A stretch of 64,000 bases of DNA from Chloroflexota bacterium (GCA_016190505.1 JACPQM010000081.1:1-64000); one strand, 5' to 3'; positions 23,389 to 32,282 are shown, counted from the first letter of the stretch. Notes: generated from the letters alone by a model not told the origin. Numbers and translations are program-made.

Positions 23389-24412
23389 TGAACAGGACCT
23401 GGTCAGTGTAGATTGTGAAATTGGAGTCCGTCCGCCTCTCCACCTTCAGCTCCGCCACCCTGGTAGTGTCCACGTAAGCCACCTTGGCCGCATTCAAATA
23501 GAAGGAATGGGTGGTCGCCACGTTGGCATCGGGGAAGGTGAAGCTGGAGTCCGGCGCATCCTCGTATCCCGATGGCCCCTTCACATAAAAGTCCATTCGC
23601 ACGTTGTTCTTGCTCATCTTGCCCGTGAAGCGCACCTGGAGCTGGCCGATGGAGGCCGGAGAAGTAATGGTCTGGCTGGAACCCTCCCAGACCACCTTGA
23701 AAGGGCCGCCAGCGTTCACCGAGTCAACCACGAGAAACTCGCTGTCGGCCTGGCAAAGGGAGGAGACAGACCCCGATACGTAAGTGCCCCGAACAATGGT
23801 AGGATCGGCAGCCGGGCAGTAGCCAAACGACCCTGGCGGCGGGGTGGGTACGGCCTCCATGCCGGGCGGGGAAACAATGTACTGTCCTTTGTAGCGCAGG
23901 AAGGCCACCACGGTAGCCGTCCGGCCTATGTCCCCCAGACCCGGGGCCTCTTCAATCGTTGGGGTTACGGTCACGGCGATCTTCTGCTCAGCCTCAGACC
24001 AGGCGAAGGCCACGGCGCTCTCCTGGACAATGTCGCCAGCTACCTGGAACGTCTCCTGGACAACCCCATTCTGCCTCACCTGGCGCATCAGGGCACTGAG
24101 CGCGGCATCGTAGTAGTAGACAGCATCATAGGTGACCGGGGTCTGACCTGAGTAGTCCGTCCAGGTGAAAGCACCGTACTGGGGGCTGGTACCCAGAGTG
24201 TAGGTTTCGGCGGAGTTGGCGTCCCGGGCCAGCCAGTAGCGGGCAAGCTGCTGGCGGTTCTCCACGGCCAGCTTCGCCCCCTCCTTGGGGACCTGCGACA
24301 GGGTCAACGAAAGGGTGCCCGCCAGCGCGGTCACCAGGAGGCCGGCGATGGTGAGGGCTATCACCACCTCCACCAGGGTAAAGCCCCTGGCCACAGATTC
24401 GTGAGTTGTCAT
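23375..24412 (-). CDS. Type IV prepilin-like protein
   Basis: The 345-residue protein has the prepilin leader and helix RGFTLVEVVIALTIAGLLVTALAGTLSL (cleavage after Gly, Glu at +5). An extracellular part follows with two Cys and a C-terminal beta domain (about 240-345). ATG 24412 lies inside a dispersed repeat (CATTCTGAG on the plus strand supplies the CAT), so the repeat provides the start codon; I see no strong ribosome site before it. Cluster context suggests a minor pilin or pseudopilin. Confidence 0.75.
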   Translation of the reverse strand: MTTHESVARGFTLVEVVIALTIAGLLVTALAGTLSLTLSQVPKEGAKLAVENRQQLARYWLARDANSAETYTLGTSPQYGAFTWTDYSGQTPVTYDAVYYYDAALSALMRQVRQNGVVQETFQVAGDIVQESAVAFAWSEAEQKIAVTVTPTIEEAPGLGDIGRTATVVAFLRYKGQYIVSPPGMEAVPTPPPGSFGYCPAADPTIVRGTYVSGSVSSLCQADSEFLVVDSVNAGGPFKVVWEGSSQTITSPASIGQLQVRFTGKMSKNNVRMDFYVKGPSGYEDAPDSSFTFPDANVATTHSFYLNAAKVAYVDTTRVAELKVERRTDSNFTIYTDQVLFIASP

Positions 24413-24497
24413 TCTGAGGAAGCGCAGTGACCGAAGAATCCGTACCCCTGGTCCGCTGCTGCCTAAGGTCACGGCGTGGGGCCACGGATTCTTCGTC
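24409..24497. repeat. CATTCTGAG...GAAGAATCCG dispersed inverted repeat
   Basis: The segment holds CATTCTGAGGAAGCGCAGTG, then CGAAGAATCCGTACCC, and closes with CCACGGATTCTTCG, so GAAGAATCCG and CGGATTCTTC form inverted arms. A relative is at 58223-58333. Similar units are common in Chloroflexota and other environmental genomes from general knowledge. This copy sits between two prepilin genes. Confidence 0.7.
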
Positions 24498-24554
24498 CCG
24501 TCTCCGTCGGGACTTTGAATGACACGGGGAATACGTGCTCGCATTGTGGGCGCC

Positions 24555-25550
24555 TTACGGCACATAGGTCACCACCAGCCGCGGGTCATCGTCGGTGCCG
24601 GAGGTCTCCCTGGCGGCGAACTCCGCCTCGTAGTCCTCGTCGGAGCCCTCCGCCGCATCCTTGACTCGCCACCCGTGGTTAAGCGCTGAGCCGGCCAGGA
24701 ACGCCTGGACATCGGAGGTCACCGTCCACTCCAGCCACACGTCATCGGCTGTACCGGTGGCCATGGTGGACGTCGCTGACCCCGCCACGGGGGGCTGGTT
24801 GTTCCAGGCGATGCCATTCGGGTCAGACTCCGCCCAGGGTCCATCCACCCGGTGGACCTGGTGGTCCCGCGAATCGTCGGGGGCTTCGGTCAGGCGCAGC
24901 CTGAGCCTGGCCGAAACTATGGTCGCCCCTGGAGGGATGGAAGAGATGTCAAACCGCATGAAGGCCCGGTGGTTGTCACCCTGGTTCCCCTTGGTTCCCG
25001 AGCGCACCTTCATCTCGTTGTCGTCCCCGAAGTTCTTACCCTGCTTGTCCTCGTCAATGTACGAATCGGCCACCGAGAACAGGGTCACCGTGGTGGGGGT
25101 GGACGCTGGCGCTGCCACGATGCCGGCCGACTTGTATCCCTGGAGACTCAGGCTGCCCCGCACTCCTGCCACAGTTACCATCACCATCTGTACCGTTTCA
25201 TCGGTGGCCATGGACTGGGGGGCGGGGTAGGTGTACGCCACCGCCGGGGCCGCGGCTACGTTTATGGAGTACCCAGCGGGGGCCGCGATCAGGGCATAGT
25301 TGGCGGCGTTCTGCTGGTACGGCTGGCGCTGCACCTCTTCCATCTGGCTCTGGGCCAGCTCCTGGAGCAACGAGCGGTCGTAGGCGTTATCGCTGGAGGT
25401 GATGCCGGTGGCCAGGCCGGTCAGCAGGACCGGCAGCACTACGGCCACCAGCCCCAGTCCCACCACCGTCTCCAGCAGGGAGAAGCCTCGTTCCCCGCCC
25501 TTTACAGTGCGGGGAGGCCCACAAGTCATGTTGGACACTACAACGCTCAT
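24555..25550 (-). CDS. Prepilin fused to a DNRLRE-type beta-sandwich domain
   Basis: The protein of about 331 residues starts with a prepilin leader and helix (GGERGFSLLETVVGLGLVAVVLPVLL), then a pilin stalk (QELAQSQMEEVQRQPYQQNAANY). The C-terminal ~170 residues match the DNRLRE carbohydrate-binding-like sandwich: VADSYIDEDKQGKNFGDDNEMKVRSG, RAFMRFDISSIPPGATIVSARLRLRL, WTVTSDVQAFLAG and RLVVTYVP. That domain normally sits in secreted glycan-active or adhesion proteins. A pilin tip adhesin is plausible. I set the start at ATG 25550; upstream in-frame codons extend into repeat DNA. Confidence 0.75.
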   Translation of the reverse strand: MSVVVSNMTCGPPRTVKGGERGFSLLETVVGLGLVAVVLPVLLTGLATGITSSDNAYDRSLLQELAQSQMEEVQRQPYQQNAANYALIAAPAGYSINVAAAPAVAYTYPAPQSMATDETVQMVMVTVAGVRGSLSLQGYKSAGIVAAPASTPTTVTLFSVADSYIDEDKQGKNFGDDNEMKVRSGTKGNQGDNHRAFMRFDISSIPPGATIVSARLRLRLTEAPDDSRDHQVHRVDGPWAESDPNGIAWNNQPPVAGSATSTMATGTADDVWLEWTVTSDVQAFLAGSALNHGWRVKDAAEGSDEDYEAEFAARETSGTDDDPRLVVTYVP

Positions 25551-26098
25551 CTCATCATGGTTCAACGTGTCATTACCCTGAAAATAGCCTTGCGCTGGTT
25601 GGTGAACGGGTCGCCGCAGTCTAACCAGGCTATTTTTAGGGTAATCCTTCATGGCTCTTGCCAGTGTCACCACCGAGGATGAAAACAGCGCTCCGGCCCT
25701 CTCTCCCTGCCTCTCCCCGACACGGGGAGAGGAGTCGGGCTTCCCCCTTCCCGCTTCGGGAAGGGGCCAGGGGTTAGGGCAGTGCCCCGGCGCATTTTCA
25801 GGGTAGTGACAAACCGGGTACGTCATTCAAAGCCCGCCTGAGGAATGACAGATAATGTCGCGCAGCGGCCCATGTCCCCTATCCTGCAGCCCGTAGCCCG
25901 TAGCCTGGAGCCCGGTGGTTAGCTCATGTGTTCACACAAACGATTCCATTATACGCTAGCGGCCTGTCCCCTCCCGCGTCAGCTCGGGCGCAAGAGGGCG
26001 TCAGTTGCCGGTAGCCTGGGTATATGTCGCGTGGTCCGCCTGGCTGTAGGGGCGACCCGGCGGGTCGCCCCTACGTATCGCCTGCACATCACACTGAA
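25551..26098. repeat. Intergenic region with several repeats
   Basis: No gene is seen in this 548-bp gap. It contains an inverted repeat with 19-bp arms (ATTACCCTGAAAATAGCCT at 25572-25590 and its near-complement at 25627-25645) that might mark a small transposon-like element. It also holds a GGGGAGAGG hairpin near 25715-25735, heptamer units at about 25883-25914 and a GTAGGGGCGACCCGG palindrome at 26046-26074. Confidence 0.7.
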
Positions 26099-26713
26099 CT
26101 ACGGATATACGTCAGTCACGAAGCCGGCGGCGGCAAGCTCAGCCAGGGTGATAACGCCCGGTTCTGCCGCGGTGTCAGTCCAACGCCTGGGCTGCACCAG
26201 CCCGTTGCTATCTATGTACCACACGTAGCTGCCTACGGGTACGTTGGAGCAACCATTGCCGCCCGAGTTGACCGGCGGGCTGGCACTGTTGTTGCTGTAG
26301 GCGCAGGACTTCACCACGTCGTTCCCCTTGAGGTAGGTGCCCGTGGTCAAGAGGCTTACCTTGATCACAGTAGAAGTTGACGTGCTGGTGTCAACGCCCA
26401 GAACCCCGTTGTCAGCCAGGTCGCCCTTGACCCCTCCCACAGTCGGCCAGGGGTTGCCCGACCGGTTGGCGATGTCGGTGCGCCAGGCGTCTACCGCGGC
26501 CTGGAGGAGGCGCTTGTCGGCGTCAAAGGCGCGCTCCTTGCCCCGGCCCAGGAACCCCGACACGTTGGGGATGACCACGGCGGCCAGCACCGCCAGCACC
26601 GCCAGCACGATCATGATCTCAACCAGGGTGAACCCGTTCGCCAGGCTCAGGGCAGGCCCGTTCGCTTTGCTCAGGGCAGGGCCCCTGGACTTCTTATTTG
26701 GCATTGCGGCCAA
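26099..26713 (-). CDS. Type IV major-pilin-like (GspG/PilA-type) protein
   Basis: This pilin precursor of about 204 residues has the typical helix NGFTLVEIMIVLAVLAVLAAVVIPNVSGFLGRGKERAFDADKRLLQAAVDAW, and two Cys near the C terminus (SCAYSNN, NGCSN) that can form the D-loop. The leader is unusually long (27 residues) because two copies of GPALS-ANG precede it, encoded by a tandem CCCTGAGC-type repeat. TTG 26713 has a well-spaced AGGAGG; ATG 26704 is the alternative. It is a close paralogue of the next gene. Confidence 0.8.
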   Translation of the reverse strand: MAAMPNKKSRGPALSKANGPALSLANGFTLVEIMIVLAVLAVLAAVVIPNVSGFLGRGKERAFDADKRLLQAAVDAWRTDIANRSGNPWPTVGGVKGDLADNGVLGVDTSTSTSTVIKVSLLTTGTYLKGNDVVKSCAYSNNSASPPVNSGGNGCSNVPVGSYVWYIDSNGLVQPRRWTDTAAEPGVITLAELAAAGFVTDVYP

Positions 26714-26733
26714 CTCTGGCCTCCTTTCATCCT

Positions 26734-26762
26734 GTAGGGGCGGCCCGGCGGGTCGCCCCTAC
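26734..26762. repeat. GTAGGGGCGGCCCGG palindrome
   Basis: A near-perfect inverted repeat (GTAGGGGCGGCCC...GGGTCGCCCCTAC) lies between the two paralogous pilin genes, upstream of the ribosome site of the gene starting at 26713. Confidence 0.8.
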
Positions 26763-26783
26763 GGCGTACCCTGCTGTCGTAGG

Positions 26784-27362
26784 CTACGGGTAGACGTCGG
26801 TCGCGAAGCCGTCGGAGCCAGCCAGCTCGGCACCAGCGTTAACAATGTTGTCCGTGTTGGTGTCCGTCCAGCGCCGGGCCTGGACCAGGCCGCTGGCGTC
26901 TATGTACCAGATATAGCTGCCCTTGGGGGAGTTGGTGGCGCCAATGGTGGTCGGCGTGGGCGCCGTTCCGGTGTAGGCAAAGGACTTCACGGCATCGGTA
27001 GCTTTGAGGTAGGTCGTGGCCAGGTTGCTGACCTTGATGATGGAGCATCCGGCGGCAACGTCATTCACGTCAATGCCGTCGGTGGCGACATCGGTGCAGG
27101 CGGCGATAGCGCCGGCGCCGCTGCTGCCTATGGTGGGCCACGGGTTGCCGCTCCGGGAGCCAACGTCGGTCCGCCAGGCGTCAACCGCGGCCTGGAGGAT
27201 GTCCCGGTCCCGGCTGAAGGCGCGCTCCTTGCCCCGCCCCAGGAACCCTGCCACGTTGGGGATGACCACCGCGGCCAGCACGGCCAGCACCGCCAGCACG
27301 ATCATGATCTCCACCAGCGTGAACCCCTTGTCCCCTCTCCTTGCGCTTCTGATGAAACTCAT
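26784..27362 (-). CDS. Type IV major-pilin-like (GspG/PilA-type) protein
   Basis: The 192-residue pilin has leader MSFIRSARRGDKGFTLVEIM with cleavage expected after the Gly, then the same helix as its neighbour (VLAVLAVLAAVVIPNVAGFLGRGKERAFSRDRDILQAAVDAW). A globular domain ends in WYIDASGLVQARRWTDTNTDN and TDVYP. The start ATG 27362 has AAGGAGGGA. The C-terminal DxxG...D acidic loop resembles the calcium-binding end of GspG pseudopilins. Tandem duplication with 26099 is evident; no assembly ATPase or platform gene is close. Confidence 0.85.
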   Translation of the reverse strand: MSFIRSARRGDKGFTLVEIMIVLAVLAVLAAVVIPNVAGFLGRGKERAFSRDRDILQAAVDAWRTDVGSRSGNPWPTIGSSGAGAIAACTDVATDGIDVNDVAAGCSIIKVSNLATTYLKATDAVKSFAYTGTAPTPTTIGATNSPKGSYIWYIDASGLVQARRWTDTNTDNIVNAGAELAGSDGFATDVYP

Positions 27363-27424
27363 ATAGTCCCTCCTTCTTGGCGTAGGGGCGCCCCGATGGA
27401 TCGGGGCGCCCCTGCGTTGTTGGC

Positions 27425-28069
27425 CTAGTAGATCTGGGTGTAGGTGGCGCAGGGTATGTTGTTTGGCGTGCACTGCGAGGCGTCCTTGGCATCCGTCAAG
27501 CGGTAGACCTCGACCGTGCGGCTCTCGGTGCTCTTGCCCTCGCCAGAGACCCGCATCACCCAGATGAACTCATGAAAGAACAAGCTCCTCACCGCGCTCT
27601 CGTTGGCCATCAGTATCTGGGACTCCGGCTCCTTGCCCAGCATGTCGGGCACGAAGGTAACATCGAGCACCGTGCCGTCCTTGTTCCACACCTGGGTGAT
27701 GGCGTCGAAATCTATGCCCACCCGCCGGTCGCTGGTACCCGTGGGTCCTGCAAATGTGGCCAAAGGAATGGAGTTGGGGGTCTTGTCGTTGATGGTCAGG
27801 GTCACAGTTGGGGTGGCGGCGAACTCGGTAGGATATGCACCCACCAGCGCCCTGTCCGGGAACTTGCCGGTGACGATGGAGTCGTTGTTGTAGCGGTCCA
27901 CAGCCTTCTGGACTCCGTCGCCGTCACCCTTGACCTGGGACTCGATGCCGGCGGCCTTGATGCCCACCATGGTGGGGAGGACGATGGCCATGAGAACGGC
28001 CAGAATACCCATTACCACCATGAGCTCGATGAGCGTAAACCCCTTGCTGCCTTTCCTGGACTTGATCAT
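27425..28069 (-). CDS. Type IV prepilin-like protein
   Basis: The protein of about 214 residues has the leader MIKSRKGSKGFTLIELMVVMGILAVLMAIVLPTMVGIKAAGIESQVKGD, typical of prepilin-peptidase substrates. A domain follows with SQCTPNNIPCATYTQIY at the C terminus (two Cys, probable disulfide). The start ATG 28069 follows AAAGGAG; the open frame upstream passes through repeat DNA and is not part of the gene. It is the first gene of the minus-strand pilin run. A palindrome lies between it and the next gene. Confidence 0.82.
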   Translation of the reverse strand: MIKSRKGSKGFTLIELMVVMGILAVLMAIVLPTMVGIKAAGIESQVKGDGDGVQKAVDRYNNDSIVTGKFPDRALVGAYPTEFAATPTVTLTINDKTPNSIPLATFAGPTGTSDRRVGIDFDAITQVWNKDGTVLDVTFVPDMLGKEPESQILMANESAVRSLFFHEFIWVMRVSGEGKSTESRTVEVYRLTDAKDASQCTPNNIPCATYTQIY

Positions 28070-28419
28070 TGCTGTCTCCTTTCTTCTTGACCATCCACAG
28101 GATAGGGGGCAAGCTGAAGCATGTATATCGCTCAAAAGGATGATTTCTCCGGTCACCCGGAAGAGTCCCGTAGGGGCGACCCGGCGGGTCGCCCCTACGG
28201 TTTGACCTGCGGGTTCGGCCAGTACAATGGTGCGGCGCACCTGATCAGGCGTCACGCCATAGGCCTTGTTGGTCAATTCCTACGTCTTCCGGCCGCATGG
28301 CGTAGGGGCGACCCGGCGGGTCGCCCAAACAGGCTACGCTTGACATCACCAGGGGGCGATGTTAGATTCTGGACTATTCCGTGTGCATGGGCGGGCCAAG
28401 GAGTGTCAGGAGGAAGCCA
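28070..28419. repeat. Divergent intergenic region with two palindromes
   Basis: A 350-bp gap lies between the pilin run (minus) and the Mo enzyme (plus), so it must hold both promoters. Palindromes occupy 28170-28198 (GTAGGGGCGACCCGG...) and 28302-28326 (same arms, last bases lost). I see no further gene. Confidence 0.75.
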
Positions 28420-30996
28420 ATGACTAGCCCAACGGTGCGAGGCGCGGCGTCCGCGGACGATGTGTGGGTGCCATCCAGTTGCCGGGTGTGCCCCAACTCC
28501 TGCGGCATCGTGGTGCATCGCCAGAACGGCGTCATCGTCAAGATCGAGGGCAACCCCGATAACCCACACAACTACGGGAAGCTGTGCCCCAAGGGCCTGG
28601 CCCGCCTCATGGACCTGTACGACCCCAACCGGGTGTTGAAGCCGCTGCGCCGCACCAACCCCCGAAAGGGCATCGGCGTAGACCCGGGCTGGAAGGAGAT
28701 CACCTGGGATGAGGCCCTACAAGAGGTCGTTGCCCGGGTCAAGAAGGCGGCTGCCGAGGACCCCAGAAAGATCGTCATCTACCAGGCCACCGGCGAGACG
28801 GAATGGTCCATCAGTTGCTTCCGGGCCTTTGCCGACGCGGTAGGCACGCCCAACTACAGCCAGGGCGGCATCGGCGGCGCCCATGCCTCGGCCAGCTATC
28901 TCAACAACGGCGCGATGCACACCGAGCCCGACTGGCCGCGCTGCCGGATGCTCATCCTTTTCGGCTGCCAGAAAGGCTCCGCCTCCGGCCACGACCTGGT
29001 CAAGGCCGCCCAGAGGTTCGCGGACGCCCGCGTCCGGGGCATCAAGCTGGTGGTCATAGACCCGGTGTGTACCCCCAACGCCTCCAAGGCCCAGCAGTGG
29101 CTGCCCATACGCCCGGGCACCGATGGGGCGCTGGCCCTGTCCATGCTTCACGTCCTCATCAACGAGACCGGGCTGTATGACAAGCCGTTCGTCCAGGCGC
29201 ACACCAATGCACCCTATCTGGTTGACGGCTCCGGGCGCTATGTCCGGGAAGCGGCCACGGGCAAGCCCCTGGTGTGGAGCCTGGACCCCGATGCAACCGG
29301 GGCGCTGCCCTTCGATGACCCGCGGGCCACCAACCCGGCCCTTGACGGTGAGTTTCCGGTCAATGGCCAGACCTGCCAGCCCGCCTTCCAGCGGCTCAAG
29401 GACCACCTGAAAAACTACGCCCCTGAGCGTGCCGCCGAGATAACCACCATCCCTGCCGATGCCATCCGGCGGCTGGCCATCGAGTTCGGGGAGACCGCGG
29501 CCATCGGCAGCACCATAACCATCGAGGGGCACGCCATGCCCTTCCGCCCGGTGTGTGCCTTCCCCGATACCCAGGGCCCCACCGCCCACAAGTACGGTCT
29601 GTGGGCAGCTACCGCCATTCAGATGCTCAACGTGGTGGTCGGGTCAGTGGACGTGCCTGGGGGCTGTCTGAGCACCAATATCATCGGTCCTGGGGGCCAG
29701 ATGCGGGTCTGGGGCAGCGATGAGGGCATCATAACCCCCGGCAACCCCGAGCAGCCGGCCTCGGACAACCCCTATCCCCCCCGGCACGTGGCCGCGCCGC
29801 AGACCGTGCACTTCAAGGAGCTGTTCCCCACCGGGCACGCCAACGTGTGCACCATGCTGAGCCTGAGCCTCGGCCCGCTGGCGCGACTCCTCCCATATGC
29901 CCCTGAGGTGTTCATCGTCAACCACACCAACACCCTCATGGTGGGGAACAACCCGGCGCCCGTGGCCGAGGCGCTGGCCCGCATCCCCTTCATGGTTTTC
30001 CTGGGGGACAAGCTCCACGAGACCGCCGAGTTCGCCGACGTGGTCCTGCCCATCAAGATGTTCCTGGAGCGCCTCGATTTCCCCATGAACTCGTTGCGGG
30101 GCTGGGTCACCGGCGACGACTGGTACTTCACCCTGGCCCAGCCCGTGGTGGAGCCTGCGCCCGGGCCCAGGCACGTGGTGGACATCCTGCTGGAGCTCTC
30201 GCAGAGGCTGGGCATGTTGGACAAGGTGCAGTCTGGCTTCGGCAAGCGACTGGGGCTTAAGGAGCCGTTCATGCTCGATCCCGCGGTGCGGCACACTATC
30301 GAGGACATCCTGGACCGGCACATGAAATCGCTGTGCGGGCAGGAGCACGACATGGCCTGGTTCAAGGAACACGGCCTGCTGTCTTACCCCCGGACGTTGG
30401 CCGAGCGATTCCCCAGGGGCATGGCCCGCCTGCCCAGGTTGCCGCTGTACTTCGAGTTCCTCATAAACGTGGGCCAAGAGATCAGCAGCATGGCCCGAGA
30501 GCTTGACGTGGACATGGACGTGTCTGAGTTCACCCCCCTCCCCTTCTGGGGGCCATGCTCCGCGCACAGCGAGCCGGGCACCGACTACGACCTGTTCGCC
30601 GTCAACTACAAGCTTGCCTTCCACGCCTACTCCATCACCCAGGCCAACCCCTGGATAGAGGATGTGTCCAGCCACCATCCCTATGCCTACAAGGTGTGGC
30701 TGAACGAGGACACCGCCCGCCGCAAGGGGATCAAGCCAGGGGAGGGTGTGGTCGTGGAGTCATCCGCGGGCACAAAGGTCCTGGCGGAGGCTAAGCTGTC
30801 CCAGTGCATCCATCCCGAGGTGGTGGGTATTGCCGCTTGCTTCGGGCACTGGGCCAAAGGCCTGCCCACCGCCCAGGGAAGAGGGCCGCACTTCGGCACT
30901 CTGGTCCCCTTCGGCCTGGATCATCTGGACATGGTGACCGCCCGGGTGGACGCATGCACGCGAATCAAGGTCTACCCCGCACGGGTCAAGGCGTAG
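28420..30996 (+). CDS. Molybdopterin oxidoreductase, DMSO reductase family, catalytic subunit
   Basis: The 858-residue protein binds bis-MGD and one [4Fe-4S] cluster through C21-x2-C24-x3-C28-x27-C56 (CRVCPNSC...KLCPKG). A canonical GWKEITWDEALQEVV and the family's MGD-binding segments (FGCQKGSASGHDL, IDPVCTPNASKAQQWLPIRPGTDGALALSML, FLGDKLHETAEFADVVLPI) follow. There is no twin-arginine signal, so it is probably cytoplasmic. In the region that normally offers Ser, Cys or Sec to the metal (GGIGGAHASASYL) the ligand is not obvious. No iron-sulfur or membrane-anchor subunit lies next to it. The start ATG 28420 follows CAGGAGGAA. The reaction is not predictable from sequence; PsrA/PhsA-like and acetylene-hydratase-like members look like this. 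Confidence 0.85.
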   Translation: MTSPTVRGAASADDVWVPSSCRVCPNSCGIVVHRQNGVIVKIEGNPDNPHNYGKLCPKGLARLMDLYDPNRVLKPLRRTNPRKGIGVDPGWKEITWDEALQEVVARVKKAAAEDPRKIVIYQATGETEWSISCFRAFADAVGTPNYSQGGIGGAHASASYLNNGAMHTEPDWPRCRMLILFGCQKGSASGHDLVKAAQRFADARVRGIKLVVIDPVCTPNASKAQQWLPIRPGTDGALALSMLHVLINETGLYDKPFVQAHTNAPYLVDGSGRYVREAATGKPLVWSLDPDATGALPFDDPRATNPALDGEFPVNGQTCQPAFQRLKDHLKNYAPERAAEITTIPADAIRRLAIEFGETAAIGSTITIEGHAMPFRPVCAFPDTQGPTAHKYGLWAATAIQMLNVVVGSVDVPGGCLSTNIIGPGGQMRVWGSDEGIITPGNPEQPASDNPYPPRHVAAPQTVHFKELFPTGHANVCTMLSLSLGPLARLLPYAPEVFIVNHTNTLMVGNNPAPVAEALARIPFMVFLGDKLHETAEFADVVLPIKMFLERLDFPMNSLRGWVTGDDWYFTLAQPVVEPAPGPRHVVDILLELSQRLGMLDKVQSGFGKRLGLKEPFMLDPAVRHTIEDILDRHMKSLCGQEHDMAWFKEHGLLSYPRTLAERFPRGMARLPRLPLYFEFLINVGQEISSMARELDVDMDVSEFTPLPFWGPCSAHSEPGTDYDLFAVNYKLAFHAYSITQANPWIEDVSSHHPYAYKVWLNEDTARRKGIKPGEGVVVESSAGTKVLAEAKLSQCIHPEVVGIAACFGHWAKGLPTAQGRGPHFGTLVPFGLDHLDMVTARVDACTRIKVYPARVKA

Positions 30997-31040
30997 GGGC
31001 ATGGCGCGCCAGGTCCTTGCCAAATAAAAGGAGGGTTTTC

Positions 31041-32282
31041 ATGGTGAAGATGGCATCCAAGCTGACCTTCGGTCCGGCTATCGCCGACTGGCAAGAGCGC
31101 ATCAACACGGAGCGCTTGCGTGACTACCGGACAGGCCGCGTCCGGAAGCTCCTGCGCCAGCGGGGCATCCCCACACTGCTGGAAGCCTTTACCAAGAACA
31201 TCCGCTACCTCACGGGGATCAAGGGCGCGCTGCCGCTTCCCATGACCCGCTATGTCCTTTTCTTCGCAGACCACAACTCGGTGCTGTTCGAGCATGCCGG
31301 CTCTTATCACCAGCTTCCGGACCAGGCGCCCTGGATCAAGCACTGGCGCATCGCTCGGTGCGCTTTGGGTGGCATCGGCGGCCCGGGAACGGTCGAGGAC
31401 GAGATGAAGCTGTTCGGCGACGAGATCCACCAGGAGCTCAAAGACCGGGGGCTGGACAAAGAGCCACTGGCGGTGAGTGGCCTCGATGGCGCCTCGCGAG
31501 AGGCCCTGCGCCAAAGGGGGCTGGACCTGGTGGACGGCTCTGCCCTGATGATGGAGGCCCAGGCCATCAAGAGCGTAGACGAGGTCAACTGCCTGAAGAT
31601 GGTAGCCGCCATCACCGACTCTTGCTGGTACGCGGCCTGGGAGAACATGAGGCCCGGCGTCAAAGACATCGAGCTTTCCTCCATAGTCCAGCAGGCCGCC
31701 TTCGCCAACGGCGCCGAGGACGCCGGCCCGGGCGGATGGTTCACCGGCCCCCTCACCTTCGACCGCGGTTTCTCCCGCGCCGGCCGCGTGCTCCAGGTGG
31801 GCGACCTGGTTTACGGCTCGCTGTGCGCCAACTCCTACATGGGATACCGGAGCTGTTCGTACCGCACGTTTGTCGTGGGCCGGCAACCCAACGCCCAGGA
31901 GAAGGACTGGTACCAGCGCCTGCTGGAACGCTTGAACAACGTCATCGAGGCAATCAAACCGGGCGCCACCACGGCCGATGCGGCCAGGCACTTCCCTCCC
32001 GCCAGCGCCTGGGGCTACAAGGAAGAGGAAGAGCTGCTCTCCATGGAGATCGGCCATGGCATCGGGCTCATCGGCTCCTACGACATCCCGGTGGTCAATC
32101 GCCAGTGGTCGCTGGCCCACCCCCAGGTGTTCGAAGAGGGCATGTGCCTGGCGGTCGAGGGCCGGGAGGGGGTGCCCCGCGTAGGCGGCGTGCGCTTTGA
32201 GGACATGTTGGTGGTGACCAGGAACGGCGCCGAGCTGATGGACTACTTCCCCCGGGACGAGATCAGTGTCGCCCCGCGCTAG
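31041..32282 (+). CDS. M24 (creatinase/aminopeptidase P fold) paralogue with missing metal ligands
   Basis: This 413-residue M24 protein has an N-terminal domain of about 180 residues and a pita-bread domain. In active M24 peptidases two Asp, a His and two Glu bind the metals. Here His (EIGHGIGL, ~339) and both Glu (CLAVEG; VRFED) remain, but the first Asp is Ser260 (GDLVYGSL) and the second is Cys272 (GYRSCSYRTF). A standard Xaa-Pro peptidase reaction is therefore unlikely. The DMSP lyase DddP shares the fold, but I see no support for that assignment. ATG 31041 follows AAAGGAGGG. Paralogues are at 45086 (intact) and 50601 (more degenerate). Confidence 0.8.
   Translation: MVKMASKLTFGPAIADWQERINTERLRDYRTGRVRKLLRQRGIPTLLEAFTKNIRYLTGIKGALPLPMTRYVLFFADHNSVLFEHAGSYHQLPDQAPWIKHWRIARCALGGIGGPGTVEDEMKLFGDEIHQELKDRGLDKEPLAVSGLDGASREALRQRGLDLVDGSALMMEAQAIKSVDEVNCLKMVAAITDSCWYAAWENMRPGVKDIELSSIVQQAAFANGAEDAGPGGWFTGPLTFDRGFSRAGRVLQVGDLVYGSLCANSYMGYRSCSYRTFVVGRQPNAQEKDWYQRLLERLNNVIEAIKPGATTADAARHFPPASAWGYKEEEELLSMEIGHGIGLIGSYDIPVVNRQWSLAHPQVFEEGMCLAVEGREGVPRVGGVRFEDMLVVTRNGAELMDYFPRDEISVAPR

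Noticed and set aside
25571-25645. Insertion sequence or complete mobile element
   Set aside because: The 19-bp inverted arms enclose only about 36 bp, with no transposase and no clear target duplication; I list it only as a repeat.
28070-28276. N-terminal extension of the pilin at 27425
   Set aside because: The in-frame upstream codons are translated palindrome DNA; ATG 28069 with AAAGGAG and a normal leader is the real start.
31041-32282. Assignment as DMSP lyase DddP
   Set aside because: The fold is shared, but the metal Asp residues needed by DddP are replaced here, so I leave the function open.
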